In this document: positions 7,878-17,260 of the stretch, piece after piece
Numbering within the stretch: position 1 is the first letter of the stretch
Layout: every line of letters starts with the position of its first letter
Assembly (NCBI RefSeq): GCF_009807005.1
Contig: NZ_WUBR01000002.1
Coordinates: forward strand, 868,001 to 932,000
Reading direction: 5' to 3'
Origin: Aurantiacibacter rhizosphaerae
Lineage (GTDB): Bacteria > Pseudomonadota > Alphaproteobacteria > Sphingomonadales > Sphingomonadaceae
DNA length: 64,000 nt
The notes under the pieces: model-generated
The model's database searches: none
What the model saw: only the letters and a program-made list of their open reading frames with translations
What the model was told of the DNA's origin: nothing
Position numbers and translations under genes: made by a program

Positions 7878-8741
7878 TTAGTCCTTGCTGATCTTGGTCT
7901 TGTCGAACGCGCCAAGGCCGGGCTTGAAGGTCTTCTCGTCAAGGAACTGCTTGGTGGCTTCCTTGCGGGTTTCCCAGCCGCCGAAATCATTCAGCGCTTC
8001 CTGCGTGCGGATCAGGTAATCCTCGGCATTGTCATAGGTCATTTCCATGACGCGGCGCATCGCCCACTTGGTGGCGCGCAGGGCCTGGCTGTCCTTGGCC
8101 TTCAGCTTGTCGGCAACCTCGGTAACGCGGGCCTTCAGCTGGTCGTCAGGCACGCATTCGGTGACGAGGCCCTGTGCTTCGGCCTGCTTTCCGGTGAGGT
8201 TTTCACCCATCATCGCGTGATACATGGCCTTGCGATAGGGCATCAGGTCAGCCGCCACCTTGGATGCGCCGCCGCCGGGCAGGATGGCCCAGTTGATTTC
8301 GGAAAGGCCGAACTGCGCGCTTTCACCGGCAATCGCGATGTCGCAGGCGAACAGCGGGCCGTAAGCGCCGCCAAAGCACCAGCCGTTGATCATGCCGACG
8401 GTGGCCTTTTCATACCAGCGCAGGCGTTCCCACCAGGAATAGGCTTCTCGCTGGTGCTGGCGAACCTTGTGCAGGCCTTCCTGTTCGGCGTGGCGGAAAT
8501 ATTCCAGCAGATCCATGCCGGCAGACCATGCATCGCCCTCGCCCGTCAGGACCAGGACCTGCACGTCGTCACGGAATTCCAGCTCGTCCAGCACTACGCC
8601 CATCTGGCGGTTCAGCTTGGGGCTCTGGCAGTTCTTTTTGTCGGGACGGTTGAGCGAAACCCAGGCGACGCCGTCAATCACTTCATACTTGACGGTTTCT
8701 TCCTGCGGACGGGGATCTGGTTGCGATGGGCCTTTTGCCAT
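7878..8741 (-). CDS. ferB: Feruloyl-CoA hydratase/lyase (p-hydroxycinnamoyl-CoA hydratase/lyase)
   Basis: The 287-residue crotonase-family enzyme hydrates feruloyl-CoA and cleaves it to vanillin and acetyl-CoA. Seen: SLNRPDKKNCQSPKLNR at the N-terminal edge, the oxyanion-hole region SAGMDLLEYFR, NGWCFGGAYGPLFACDIAIA, and FGLSEINWAILPGG, all characteristic of the hydroxycinnamoyl-CoA hydratase/lyase subgroup rather than fatty-acid enoyl-CoA hydratases. The start at 8741 has a strong GAGGAGA site six bases upstream. It is first in the ferBA operon and is transcribed away from ferC across a 119-base promoter region that contains an inverted repeat. Confidence 0.92.
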   Translation of the reverse strand: MAKGPSQPDPRPQEETVKYEVIDGVAWVSLNRPDKKNCQSPKLNRQMGVVLDELEFRDDVQVLVLTGEGDAWSAGMDLLEYFRHAEQEGLHKVRQHQREAYSWWERLRWYEKATVGMINGWCFGGAYGPLFACDIAIAGESAQFGLSEINWAILPGGGASKVAADLMPYRKAMYHAMMGENLTGKQAEAQGLVTECVPDDQLKARVTEVADKLKAKDSQALRATKWAMRRVMEMTYDNAEDYLIRTQEALNDFGGWETRKEATKQFLDEKTFKPGLGAFDKTKISKD

Positions 8742-8822
8742 GATGTCTCTCCTCTGGCACCGGTAGATGCGATTCGACTCGCCCGGTGGTGGTTTATGCT
8801 GTTGCCGATGTAGTTTCCGATA

Positions 8823-8838
8823 TTGTTATATGCAACAA
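8823..8838. promoter_or_regulatory. Candidate FerC operator
   Basis: TTGTTATATGCAACAA is a near-perfect inverted repeat (TTGTT-N6-AACAA) in the divergent ferB/ferC promoter region, 22 bases before ferC. Size and symmetry fit a MarR-dimer site. Binding is inferred, not shown. Confidence 0.5.
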
Positions 8839-8860
8839 CAATCGCTAAGGCCAGATACAG

Positions 8861-9286
8861 ATGGATGATCCACTCGCCCGATACCCCGGCTATTCCCTGC
8901 GCCGCGCCGCCAATGCGACGGGTGCGCAGCTGAGCGTCCGCCTTGCCGATCTCGGCTTGCGGCAGGCCGATGCATCGGTTCTGCTGATCCTGGAGAACAG
9001 CCCCGATATCACCGCCAGCGCGCTGGGCCGGCGGCTGGATATCCAGCGCGCCAACATGGTGCCGCTGCTGAAACGCATGGAAGAGGGCGGCCTGATCCAG
9101 CGGCGCGCGATAGACGGAAAATCGCAAGGCCTTGCCCTGACGGCGAAGGGTCGCAAGGCGCGCAATGCTGCGCAGGAGTGTATCGAGGGTTTTGAAAACG
9201 AACTGCTGGCCCGCGTGCCCGCCCAGCACCGCGCCCACCTGCTGCCTGCCCTGAACGCCCTGTGGCATGACGACGGCGCATCCTAG
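8861..9286 (+). CDS. ferC: MarR-family transcriptional regulator of ferulate genes
   Basis: The 141-residue protein carries a MarR winged helix: ITASALGRRLDIQRANMVPLLKRMEEGGLIQRR (about 47-80) is the recognition helix and wing, with IDGKSQGLALTAKGRK as the wing tip. It is divergent from ferBA, matching the known arrangement in which a MarR repressor releases the operon on binding hydroxycinnamoyl-CoA. A candidate operator lies at 8823-8838. The gene is followed after 61 bases by ligA and may be co-transcribed with it. Confidence 0.85.
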   Translation: MDDPLARYPGYSLRRAANATGAQLSVRLADLGLRQADASVLLILENSPDITASALGRRLDIQRANMVPLLKRMEEGGLIQRRAIDGKSQGLALTAKGRKARNAAQECIEGFENELLARVPAQHRAHLLPALNALWHDDGAS

Positions 9287-9347
9287 AATGACGAACCTGC
9301 ACCCGCATTCGCTTCCTCCCCTGCCCCTCACCTGATAGGCTCACGAC

Positions 9348-10594
<1,247 letters not shown>

Positions 10595-10695
10595 GTCTGG
10601 GCCGAAGCCTATCCTCGGCAGTTGATTGACAATGTCCGGTAGAGGCACGATCTAGCGTGCACACTGCCGCCCATCGTCACTGCCGAGGACCATCA

Positions 10696-12042
10696 ATGAC
10701 CGATCAGCCCACCGCCGCCGACCTTTCCGCCGATATTGCCCGCGTGTTCGAAGCGCAGCAGGCCAACCAGTGGAACGTGAAGGCCAGCGATGCCGCCGCG
10801 CGCAAGGCGAAGCTGCAAAAGCTGAAAGATGCGGTGGAAAGCCACACCGACGAAATCGTCGCCGCCGTGCTGAAGGATACGCGCAAGCCTGAGGGCGAAA
10901 TCCGCGTGACAGAGGTGATGAATGTGGTGGGCAATATCCAGCTCAACATCGATAATCTGGAAGAGTGGATGAAGCCCGAAGAGGTGACGCCCACCAACAA
11001 TCCGGACGACAAGGCGATGATCATGCCCGAAGCGCGCGGCGTGTGCCTGATCCTTGGCCCGTGGAACTTCCCCCTCGGCCTCACGCTAGGCCCCGTGGCT
11101 GCGGCGATTGCGGCGGGCAACACCTGCGTGGTGAAGCTGACGGATCTGTGCCCCAATGTGGCCAAGGTGGCCAAGCTGATCGTCGAGGAAGCCTTCGACG
11201 AGAACGAATGCGCCGTGTTCGAAGGCGATGTCTCCGTGGCGGAGGCTTTGCTGGAACTGCCCTTCAACCACATCTTCTTCACCGGCAGCACGCGCGTGGG
11301 CAAGATCGTGATGGCCGCAGCGGCAAAGCACCTTGCCACCGTGACGCTGGAGCTGGGCGGCAAGTCCCCCGTCATCATCGACGAAGGCGCCGATATCGCA
11401 CCTATTGCCGCCGCGCTGGCAGGGGCGAAGCAGTTCAACGGCGGTCAGGCGTGTATCTGCCCGGACTATGTCTTCGTGCCGGAAGGCAGGCAGGCCGAAC
11501 TGGTGGAGGGGTTCAGGCAGAATGTGCAGAACAATCTCTATGGCTCTGGCGAACTGGACAAATCCGCCATCGCGCAGATCGTGAACCAGACCAATTTCGT
11601 CCGGGTGAAAGGCATGGTGGACGATGCCGTAGGCCAGGGCGCGACGGTGGCCGTGGGCGGGGAGATGGACGCTGATGACCTCACCATCCATCCCACCATG
11701 CTGACGGACGTGACCCCGCAGATGAAAATTCTGCAGGACGAAATCTTCGCGCCCGTCCTGCCGGTGATGACTTACGAGACGCTGGATCAGGTGATCGATT
11801 ATATCGAGGCGCGGGCAAAGCCTCTGGCGCTCTACATGTTCTCCCCGTCGGAGGAGAATATGGACAAGGTGCTGAAACGCACCAGTTCAGGCGGCACCAC
11901 GCTGAACGGCGTGTTCTCCCACTACCTTGAAAACCGCCTGCCCTTCGGCGGCGTGAACGGCAGCGGCATGGGCAGCTATCACGGATACTGGGGCTTCAAG
12001 GAATTCAGCCACCACCGCGCCGTGTACAAGCATATGGCATAG
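10696..12042 (+). CDS. NAD(P)-dependent aldehyde dehydrogenase, candidate vanillin dehydrogenase
   Basis: The 448-residue aldehyde dehydrogenase belongs to the coniferyl-aldehyde/class 3-like group. Catalytic residues are visible: Asn124 in GPWNFP, general base Glu219 in TLELGGKSP, and nucleophile Cys253 in NGGQACICPDY. The start at 10696 has GAGGAC eight bases upstream; an earlier in-frame start at 10657 lacks one. It lies 101 bases after ligB and just downstream of ferCBA, so oxidation of the vanillin made by FerB to vanillate is the natural role, as with LigV. Coniferyl aldehyde or another aromatic aldehyde is also possible. Confidence 0.8.
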   Translation: MTDQPTAADLSADIARVFEAQQANQWNVKASDAAARKAKLQKLKDAVESHTDEIVAAVLKDTRKPEGEIRVTEVMNVVGNIQLNIDNLEEWMKPEEVTPTNNPDDKAMIMPEARGVCLILGPWNFPLGLTLGPVAAAIAAGNTCVVKLTDLCPNVAKVAKLIVEEAFDENECAVFEGDVSVAEALLELPFNHIFFTGSTRVGKIVMAAAAKHLATVTLELGGKSPVIIDEGADIAPIAAALAGAKQFNGGQACICPDYVFVPEGRQAELVEGFRQNVQNNLYGSGELDKSAIAQIVNQTNFVRVKGMVDDAVGQGATVAVGGEMDADDLTIHPTMLTDVTPQMKILQDEIFAPVLPVMTYETLDQVIDYIEARAKPLALYMFSPSEENMDKVLKRTSSGGTTLNGVFSHYLENRLPFGGVNGSGMGSYHGYWGFKEFSHHRAVYKHMA

Positions 12043-12051
12043 TATGAAGGT

Positions 12052-12072
12052 GGCGGGGCATCGCGCCCCGCC
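12052..12072. terminator. Bidirectional GC-rich hairpin between convergent genes
   Basis: GGCGGGGC (12052-12059), loop ATCGC and GCCCCGCC (12065-12072) form a perfect 8-bp stem in the 36-base gap between the aldehyde dehydrogenase and the convergent HTH/DUF4019 gene. No T-run follows, so termination may be weak or Rho-assisted. Confidence 0.5.
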
Positions 12073-12078
12073 CCTCGC

Positions 12079-12873
12079 CTAGCGGATGAAGTAACCCACC
12101 GTTTTGAAACTGCCGTCTTCTTTGCGCATAATGACAGTTTCCAGTGATCCCGGCGCACTGGCGAAAGCGGTGGCGAATTGCACCACCGCGTAATCCCCCG
12201 GCGGCGTGCCCGGCAGGGTGTCCGTCTGCTGCACGCTCATAATTTCGCGAGAGATGACGCCGCCCAGCGGCGCGCGCACCTGTGTAGCGGCGGTTTCCCA
12301 CTGTGCAGCGGTAACCTGGCTCTGGAACATCTCCCCTGCCTGCTGCCAGCTTTCGTCCCACTCGCCAGCATCGCCCAATGCGAGCCAATCCAGCGCCGTG
12401 TCGCGGATGCGTGCATCCTCGGCACTCAGGGCCGTGCCGGTGGCGGGTGCTTCACCTTCAGCCTGCGCTGTCGCGACAGGCCGGGCATCACCGGCGGGGT
12501 TAAGGGCGAACATGGCAACGGCGGTAACAAGGGCGATCATGGCAATTCCTCCTGCAAGCCAGGCCAGCGTTCTGGTGCTGAGCCGGGCCGGTTTCGACTG
12601 CCCTGACAATGGTGCGTCTGCATCGCTGTCAGCCATCCCAGAAGATGAGGGTGCAGGAAATTGGGGTGGTCCACCCTCGGCCTCACCCAGAATTCTTGCG
12701 GCTTCGCGGCTGCTGGTAACCCCCAGTTTCTGACGGGCAGAGCGCAGGCGATCATTGATGGTGTAAACCGAAAGGCCAAGCGCGGCGGCAGTGGACTTCG
12801 TATCGTGCCCCGCCAGCAGGAGGCGCAAGGTCTCCTTCTCCTTCTCGGTAAGATCGCCAATTGCCTGCTGCAT
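12079..12873 (-). CDS. LuxR-type HTH, transmembrane, DUF4019 protein
   Basis: The 264-residue protein has a LuxR/GerE-type HTH at the N-terminus (LTEKEKETLRLLLAGHDTKS, SVYTINDRLRSARQKLG, about 8-52), a polar linker, one transmembrane helix (about 108-128), and a C-terminal domain (about 150-264) that resembles DUF4019 (WLALGDAGEWDESWQQAGEM; YAVVQFATAF). The topology places DNA binding in the cytoplasm and DUF4019 in the periplasm, as in ToxR-like one-component regulators. The N-terminal HTH position is unusual for LuxR proteins. The stop of the upstream CoA-transferase is elsewhere on the strand: its 3' end lies 16 bases before this start, so both genes could form one transcript. Confidence 0.75.
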   Translation of the reverse strand: MQQAIGDLTEKEKETLRLLLAGHDTKSTAAALGLSVYTINDRLRSARQKLGVTSSREAARILGEAEGGPPQFPAPSSSGMADSDADAPLSGQSKPARLSTRTLAWLAGGIAMIALVTAVAMFALNPAGDARPVATAQAEGEAPATGTALSAEDARIRDTALDWLALGDAGEWDESWQQAGEMFQSQVTAAQWETAATQVRAPLGGVISREIMSVQQTDTLPGTPPGDYAVVQFATAFASAPGSLETVIMRKEDGSFKTVGYFIR

Positions 12874-12889
12874 GGTCAGAACCTTGCCA

Positions 12890-14008
12890 TCATTCCTCTT
12901 TGCCAGGCAATGCCGGAGATGGCCGGCCGATTGACAGCTCGGCTTCGGAGAAGCGGATCGGCGTGCGCAGGCCCTTCAGCCCGTCCTCGTCCAGATCCAC
13001 CACCATTCCGCGCGCCGCAATCTGCGGATCGGTCAACGCCTGCTTCACCGTGTTGATCGGACCGGCAGGAATGCCCCTGTTCTCCATCTTCAGCAATACG
13101 TCCTCCCGCTTCATCTCGGCAATACGCTTCATGATGGAGGCGGACAGCGATACGCGGTTCTTCACGCGGCGGGCGTTGGTCGTCCATTCCTCGCGCAAGG
13201 GCAGGTCTATCGCCTCGCAGAACCGTTCGAACTGGCGATCATTGCCCACCGCCACGATCAGCCAACCGTCCCTCGCCTGAAAGGCTTCGTAAGGGGCGAT
13301 GTTGGGATGGGCATTGCCCATGCGCTTTGGGCTGCGGCCGGAGGCGAGGTAGTTCATCGCCTGATTGCCCAGCGTGCCCACCATCACATCGAACAATGCC
13401 ATGTCCACCATCTGCCCGCGCCCGGTGCTTTCGCGCTGGCGCAGCGCCGCCTGGATGCCGATCACGGCGTAAAGCCCGGTCATGATATCGGCATAGGCCA
13501 CGCCGATCTTGTTGGGCGGGCCATCGGGCGTGCCGGTCAGGTCCATGATGCCGCTCATCGCCTGGATGATGATGTCGTAACCCGCGCGGCCCGCGTAAGG
13601 GCCATCCTGCCCGAAACCGGTGATGGAGCAATAGACGAGGCGCGGATTGACCTCTTTCAGACTATCGTAATCCAGCCCGAACTTGGCGAGGCCGCCGGTT
13701 TTGAAATTCTCGATCAGCACATCGGCATCGGCGATCAGGGCATGGACTTTCTTGAGGTCGGCCGCGCTGTTGAAATCGGCGACCATCGTATCCTTCCCGC
13801 GGTTTGCGGCGTGGAAATAGGCCGCATCCTTGGTGCCGTTCTCGCGGTCGATGAAGGGCGGGCCCCATTGGCGCGTGTCGTCCCCGTCCGGGCCTTCAAC
13901 CTTGTGCACCTCCGCGCCCAGATCGGCCAGGACCTGCCCGGCCCAGGGTCCTGCCAGAATGCGTGCGAGTTCGACGACCTTGATGCCGTGCAGTGGAGAA
14001 TTGCTCAT
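12890..14008 (-). CDS. CaiB/BaiF family (class III) CoA-transferase
   Basis: The 372-residue protein moves CoA between carboxylic acids. Seen: N-terminal Rossmann part with ELARILAGPWAGQVLADLGA, the catalytic Asp174 in GVAYADIMTGLYA, and the C-terminal segment RGIPAGPINTVKQALTDPQ. The family includes formyl-, succinyl-, glutarate- and benzylsuccinate-type transferases, and sequence alone does not fix the substrate. It lies directly after the amidohydrolase-family gene (58-base gap) on the same strand and near aromatic genes, so an aromatic or dicarboxylic acid from that pathway is plausible. Glutarate for GcdH is another option. Confidence 0.85.
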   Translation of the reverse strand: MSNSPLHGIKVVELARILAGPWAGQVLADLGAEVHKVEGPDGDDTRQWGPPFIDRENGTKDAAYFHAANRGKDTMVADFNSAADLKKVHALIADADVLIENFKTGGLAKFGLDYDSLKEVNPRLVYCSITGFGQDGPYAGRAGYDIIIQAMSGIMDLTGTPDGPPNKIGVAYADIMTGLYAVIGIQAALRQRESTGRGQMVDMALFDVMVGTLGNQAMNYLASGRSPKRMGNAHPNIAPYEAFQARDGWLIVAVGNDRQFERFCEAIDLPLREEWTTNARRVKNRVSLSASIMKRIAEMKREDVLLKMENRGIPAGPINTVKQALTDPQIAARGMVVDLDEDGLKGLRTPIRFSEAELSIGRPSPALPGKEE

Positions 14009-14066
14009 GGCCGCGCTCTACGCGGCGCGAGCCTTCAGGTAAACGGGCGGGTGTTGGACACCGTAA

Positions 14067-15104
14067 TTACTCGGGCGCGATGTGGAAGACCCGCTCCGCA
14101 TTGCCGTGGCACAGGGCGTGGCGTTCTGCATCGGTGCATTCGAAGTTCTCGATGAAGTCCACCGCCGGTTTCATCGGCTGGTAGGGGTAATCAATGGCCC
14201 AGATCACATTGTCGATGCCCATCCGGTCTATCGCATATCGCAGCGCCAGCGGGTCTTCCACGCCGCTGGTGGTGAAGACGAAATTGTCGCGGAAGTATTC
14301 CTCCATGCTGCGCTGTGTTTTCGGTGCACGGCCAACCTTTTGCGCGCGGCTGTTCATGAAATTTATGCGCCAGATGAAGAACGGCACCATCTCGCCCATG
14401 TGGCCCACGCAGATGCGCAGCTTGGGGAAATGATCGAACACGCCGCCTGCCATCATGCGCAGCATGTTGGTGCCCACTTCCACGCCGTATGCCCACATGG
14501 CCGAATCCATCGCATAGTCCATCAGCGGGCCCTTCAGCGTATCGGATGGCCCGCGCGGGTGGATGTAGATGGTGGCATCATGCGCCTCTGCCGCCTCGAA
14601 GATGGGCCAGAATTTGGGATCGTCGAAATAGTCGCCATTGGTGTGACCGTTCACGATCAGGCCGTTCAGCTTCAGATCGGTCATCACCCGGTCGATTTCC
14701 TTCGCCGCGCGCTTCGGGCTGTGCGGTGCAAAGCTTGCCAGACCGGCAAAGCGATCAGGGCGCTTGCGGCAGATTTCCGCCAGCCTGTCGTTACTTAGCG
14801 CGGCAAGTTCTGTTGCCGTGTCAGCATCGAACATCTGCACGCCGGGCGCCGTCAGGGTGAGCAGGTGCATGTCCACGCCAAACTCGTCCATCTGCGAAAG
14901 CCGCTGGCCTTCAACGTCCTTCAACCCTTCCAGGAAGTTCATCTTGCCATAGCCGCTGGCATCGTGATCGGCATCGTAGATCCCGCCTACCAGCAGCTTG
15001 TCAGCGCTTTGCGACGGCCCGCGTGCAACCTGGCGCAGTTCTTCGGCAACTTCGGGGATCGTCCATGCTTCCTCGCAGGCGATCAGGCGGCACTTGTTTC
15101 CCAT
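14067..15104 (-). CDS. Amidohydrolase-2 family protein, decarboxylase-like (LigW/gamma-resorcylate decarboxylase type)
   Basis: The 345-residue TIM-barrel metalloenzyme carries the ACMSD/LigW-type metal set: EEAW at residues 11-14 in place of the usual HxH, His in NGHTNG and YIHPRG, VGHMGE, and Asp in WAIDYPYQ. This pattern is that of non-oxidative aromatic decarboxylases such as 5-carboxyvanillate decarboxylase and gamma-resorcylate decarboxylase. 4-Oxalomesaconate hydratase (LigJ) has the same fold but a different N-terminal motif. The gene is divergent from an AraC regulator and followed by a CoA-transferase, suggesting a small inducible pathway for an aromatic acid. Substrate unknown. Confidence 0.75.
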   Translation of the reverse strand: MGNKCRLIACEEAWTIPEVAEELRQVARGPSQSADKLLVGGIYDADHDASGYGKMNFLEGLKDVEGQRLSQMDEFGVDMHLLTLTAPGVQMFDADTATELAALSNDRLAEICRKRPDRFAGLASFAPHSPKRAAKEIDRVMTDLKLNGLIVNGHTNGDYFDDPKFWPIFEAAEAHDATIYIHPRGPSDTLKGPLMDYAMDSAMWAYGVEVGTNMLRMMAGGVFDHFPKLRICVGHMGEMVPFFIWRINFMNSRAQKVGRAPKTQRSMEEYFRDNFVFTTSGVEDPLALRYAIDRMGIDNVIWAIDYPYQPMKPAVDFIENFECTDAERHALCHGNAERVFHIAPE

Positions 15105-15206
15105 GGTTCCTCTCCCAGAATGATCGGGTCAGCTTTTACTGGCCTTTGCGGACAAGCTAGCAGGGACTGGCGATTGCCATAGGATTTTTGCGCGTTAAAA
15201 TGTCCC

Positions 15207-16193
15207 ATGCGTTCTGCTGCGCCACCAACGCCAGCGTCCAGGGACATCGAAAGCTGGACATCCGCCGGGCTTGCCGGGCCGGAAGCTTTGCGCGAATGGC
15301 GCGAGTGGGCGGCCAGCACGATTGCTCCCATCGAAGTGGAGGTTTTCGACCCCCACGCCTTTGCCGCGCGCTGGATCAGCCACGGTATCGGGCAGCTGCG
15401 CCTGCTGCATCTTTATGCCCCCGCACAACGGGTGACGCACACGGGGATGGAGGGCAGCGCAGGCCGCGCCGCGCCATCCATCCAGCTGGTATATTCCCGT
15501 CACGGTGCGGTGAAGACGCTGATGGGCGGCAAGAGCTTTACCATCGAGCCGGGCCAGTTCGTGCTGCTGGACAACACCCGCTTCTACCAGATGGAAATGC
15601 AGACCGAGCATGAGTGTATCGACCTGATGATGCCGCAGGGCTGGCTGGAAAAGCATCTGCCCGATCCCGGCGCCCTGCTGGCAAAGCCGATCAACACGCG
15701 GGAGGGATGGGGAAAGCCGCTGGGCGCCCTGCTGGAAACCATGCTGGACAGGCTGGCCGATGCCCCCCTGCCGCGCCCCCTGATCGCCGAACAGGTGGGA
15801 ACCTTGCTGGCGTTGGCCACCGGCGTGCAGGAACCGCCACACGCCACGCGCCATCGCGGCCAGCTGGCCCGGCGTATCCTGCGCCGGATCGAAAGCGATT
15901 ATGCCGATCCCGCCCTCTCGCCAGAGCGGGTGGCGCGTGATTGCGGCATATCGAAACGCTATCTGCAAACCTTGCTGGCGGGCAGCGGCACCAGCTTCGT
16001 GCAGGAATTGAACGTGATGCGGCTAGACCGGGCCAGCGATATGCTGGCCGATCCGCGCGCGGCGGGACTGGCCGTGGCCGATATCGCCTTTCGCAACGGG
16101 TTTCTCGACCCCGGCTATTTCACCCGGCTGTTCCGCAAACGCTTTGGCGTAACCCCCAGCGCGTGGCGCGCGGGCCATGCCCCGCAAAGCTGA
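15207..16193 (+). CDS. AraC-family transcriptional regulator
   Basis: The 328-residue protein has an N-terminal AraC-binding-like cupin domain (VKTLMGGKSFTIEPGQFVLL, about 95-120) and a C-terminal double HTH: SPERVARDCGISKRYLQTLL (about 238-257) and VADIAFRNGFLDPGYFTRLF followed by RKRFGVTPSAWR (about 290-320). The cupin domain usually senses an aromatic or other small ligand. It is divergent from the decarboxylase-like and CoA-transferase genes and upstream of the hydrolase and kinase/carboxylase block, so it could control either or both. No clear ribosome site precedes the ATG at 15207. Confidence 0.85.
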   Translation: MRSAAPPTPASRDIESWTSAGLAGPEALREWREWAASTIAPIEVEVFDPHAFAARWISHGIGQLRLLHLYAPAQRVTHTGMEGSAGRAAPSIQLVYSRHGAVKTLMGGKSFTIEPGQFVLLDNTRFYQMEMQTEHECIDLMMPQGWLEKHLPDPGALLAKPINTREGWGKPLGALLETMLDRLADAPLPRPLIAEQVGTLLALATGVQEPPHATRHRGQLARRILRRIESDYADPALSPERVARDCGISKRYLQTLLAGSGTSFVQELNVMRLDRASDMLADPRAAGLAVADIAFRNGFLDPGYFTRLFRKRFGVTPSAWRAGHAPQS

Positions 16194-16199
16194 TCGGCC

Positions 16200-17105
16200 G
16201 TGCTGAAATTCGCCTTCGCGCTGATCGTGGTGATCATGCTGGCCGTGCTGGCGCTGGGCATCGCCTACAAGATATCGCCGCTGCGCACCTTCGATACGCT
16301 GGTGCCCAAGGATGATGGCGGGCGCAAGATTGCCGAGGGTCTGGCCTATGGCAATGATGCGCGCCAGGCGCTGGATATCTACGCACCGACGACACCCGGC
16401 GATGGTCTGAACACCGATGATCTGCGCCCCGTGGTGGTGTTCTTCTACGGCGGCAGCTGGGACAGCGGCACGCGGGAGGGATATAATTTTGCAGGCCGCG
16501 CCCTTGCCGCGCGCGGTTTCGTGGTGGCCGTGCCCGATTATCGTCTGGTGCCGCAGGTTCACTTCCCCGCATTCGTGCAGGATGGCGCGGCAGCGGTGCA
16601 CTGGGTGCGGCAGAATATCGCGCACTATGGCGGCGATCCCGATCGTATCGTGCTGATGGGCCATTCGGCAGGCGCCTATATCGCCGCGATGCTGGCAACG
16701 GATCCGCAATGGCTGGGCGATGATGAACGCACTGCTGTGCGCGGATTTGTTGGGCTGGCCGGGCCCTATGATTTCGCGCCGCTGGATACCGCTGCCTCCA
16801 TCAATGCATTTGGCGATTGGCCGGGTGTGGAGGAGACGCAGCCCATTACCTTTGCCGATGAGGGCGCGCTGCCCGCCCTGCTGCTTACCGGCACGGAGGA
16901 TACGGTGGTGAAACCGCGCAATAGCGAAGCTTTGGCCGCCAAGTTGCGCGCTGCGGGCGTGGCGGCGCAGATGGTGCGTTATCCCGGCATCGATCATGTC
17001 GGCGTGCTGATCGCCATGTCCCGCCCCTTGCGCGGGCGTGCGCCGGTGCTAGATGATGCCAGCCGCTTTATTGCCAGCGTTACCGGGCCCTTACCTGACC
17101 AGTAA
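16200..17105 (+). CDS. Alpha/beta hydrolase with N-terminal membrane anchor
   Basis: The 301-residue protein begins with one hydrophobic helix (residues 4-24), so it is probably periplasmic and tethered. The rest is an alpha/beta-hydrolase-3/BD-FAE-like esterase: oxyanion motif VVFFYGGSWDSG, nucleophile elbow GHSAG, a distal acid in LLTGTEDTVV, and His in GIDHVG. The likely chemistry is ester hydrolysis, for example of an esterified phenolic. A GTG start at 16200 lies six bases after the AraC stop without a strong ribosome site, so translation is probably coupled to araC. It precedes the kinase/carboxylase operon by 155 bases. Confidence 0.8.
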   Translation: MLKFAFALIVVIMLAVLALGIAYKISPLRTFDTLVPKDDGGRKIAEGLAYGNDARQALDIYAPTTPGDGLNTDDLRPVVVFFYGGSWDSGTREGYNFAGRALAARGFVVAVPDYRLVPQVHFPAFVQDGAAAVHWVRQNIAHYGGDPDRIVLMGHSAGAYIAAMLATDPQWLGDDERTAVRGFVGLAGPYDFAPLDTAASINAFGDWPGVEETQPITFADEGALPALLLTGTEDTVVKPRNSEALAAKLRAAGVAAQMVRYPGIDHVGVLIAMSRPLRGRAPVLDDASRFIASVTGPLPDQ

Positions 17106-17207
17106 GACAAATTTGCCTGCGCTTTTGTCCTGCTGGCCTTGCGCGCAAATCCTTTGTGGCATCCCCTGCTGCGCGTAGTCTTCCAAGTCTGTCGCCGACT
17201 GCAAGCA

Positions 17208-17224
17208 ATTCCGGCAAACGGAAT
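17208..17224. promoter_or_regulatory. Perfect inverted repeat upstream of the kinase/carboxylase operon
   Basis: ATTCCG-GCAAA-CGGAAT has perfect 6-base arms and a 5-base spacer, 36 bases before the kinase large-subunit start. It lies in the only sizeable gap (17106-17260) before the operon and is a good candidate operator. Confidence 0.45.
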
Positions 17225-17260
17225 GCCGCGGATCGGCCAGCATTTGAGAGGATGCGAACT

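Noticed and set aside
14067-15104. Assignment of the amidohydrolase as 4-oxalomesaconate hydratase (LigJ)
   Set aside because: The fold and the nearby ligAB fit, but the N-terminal EEAW motif matches the decarboxylase branch and not the HxH-type start of LigJ.
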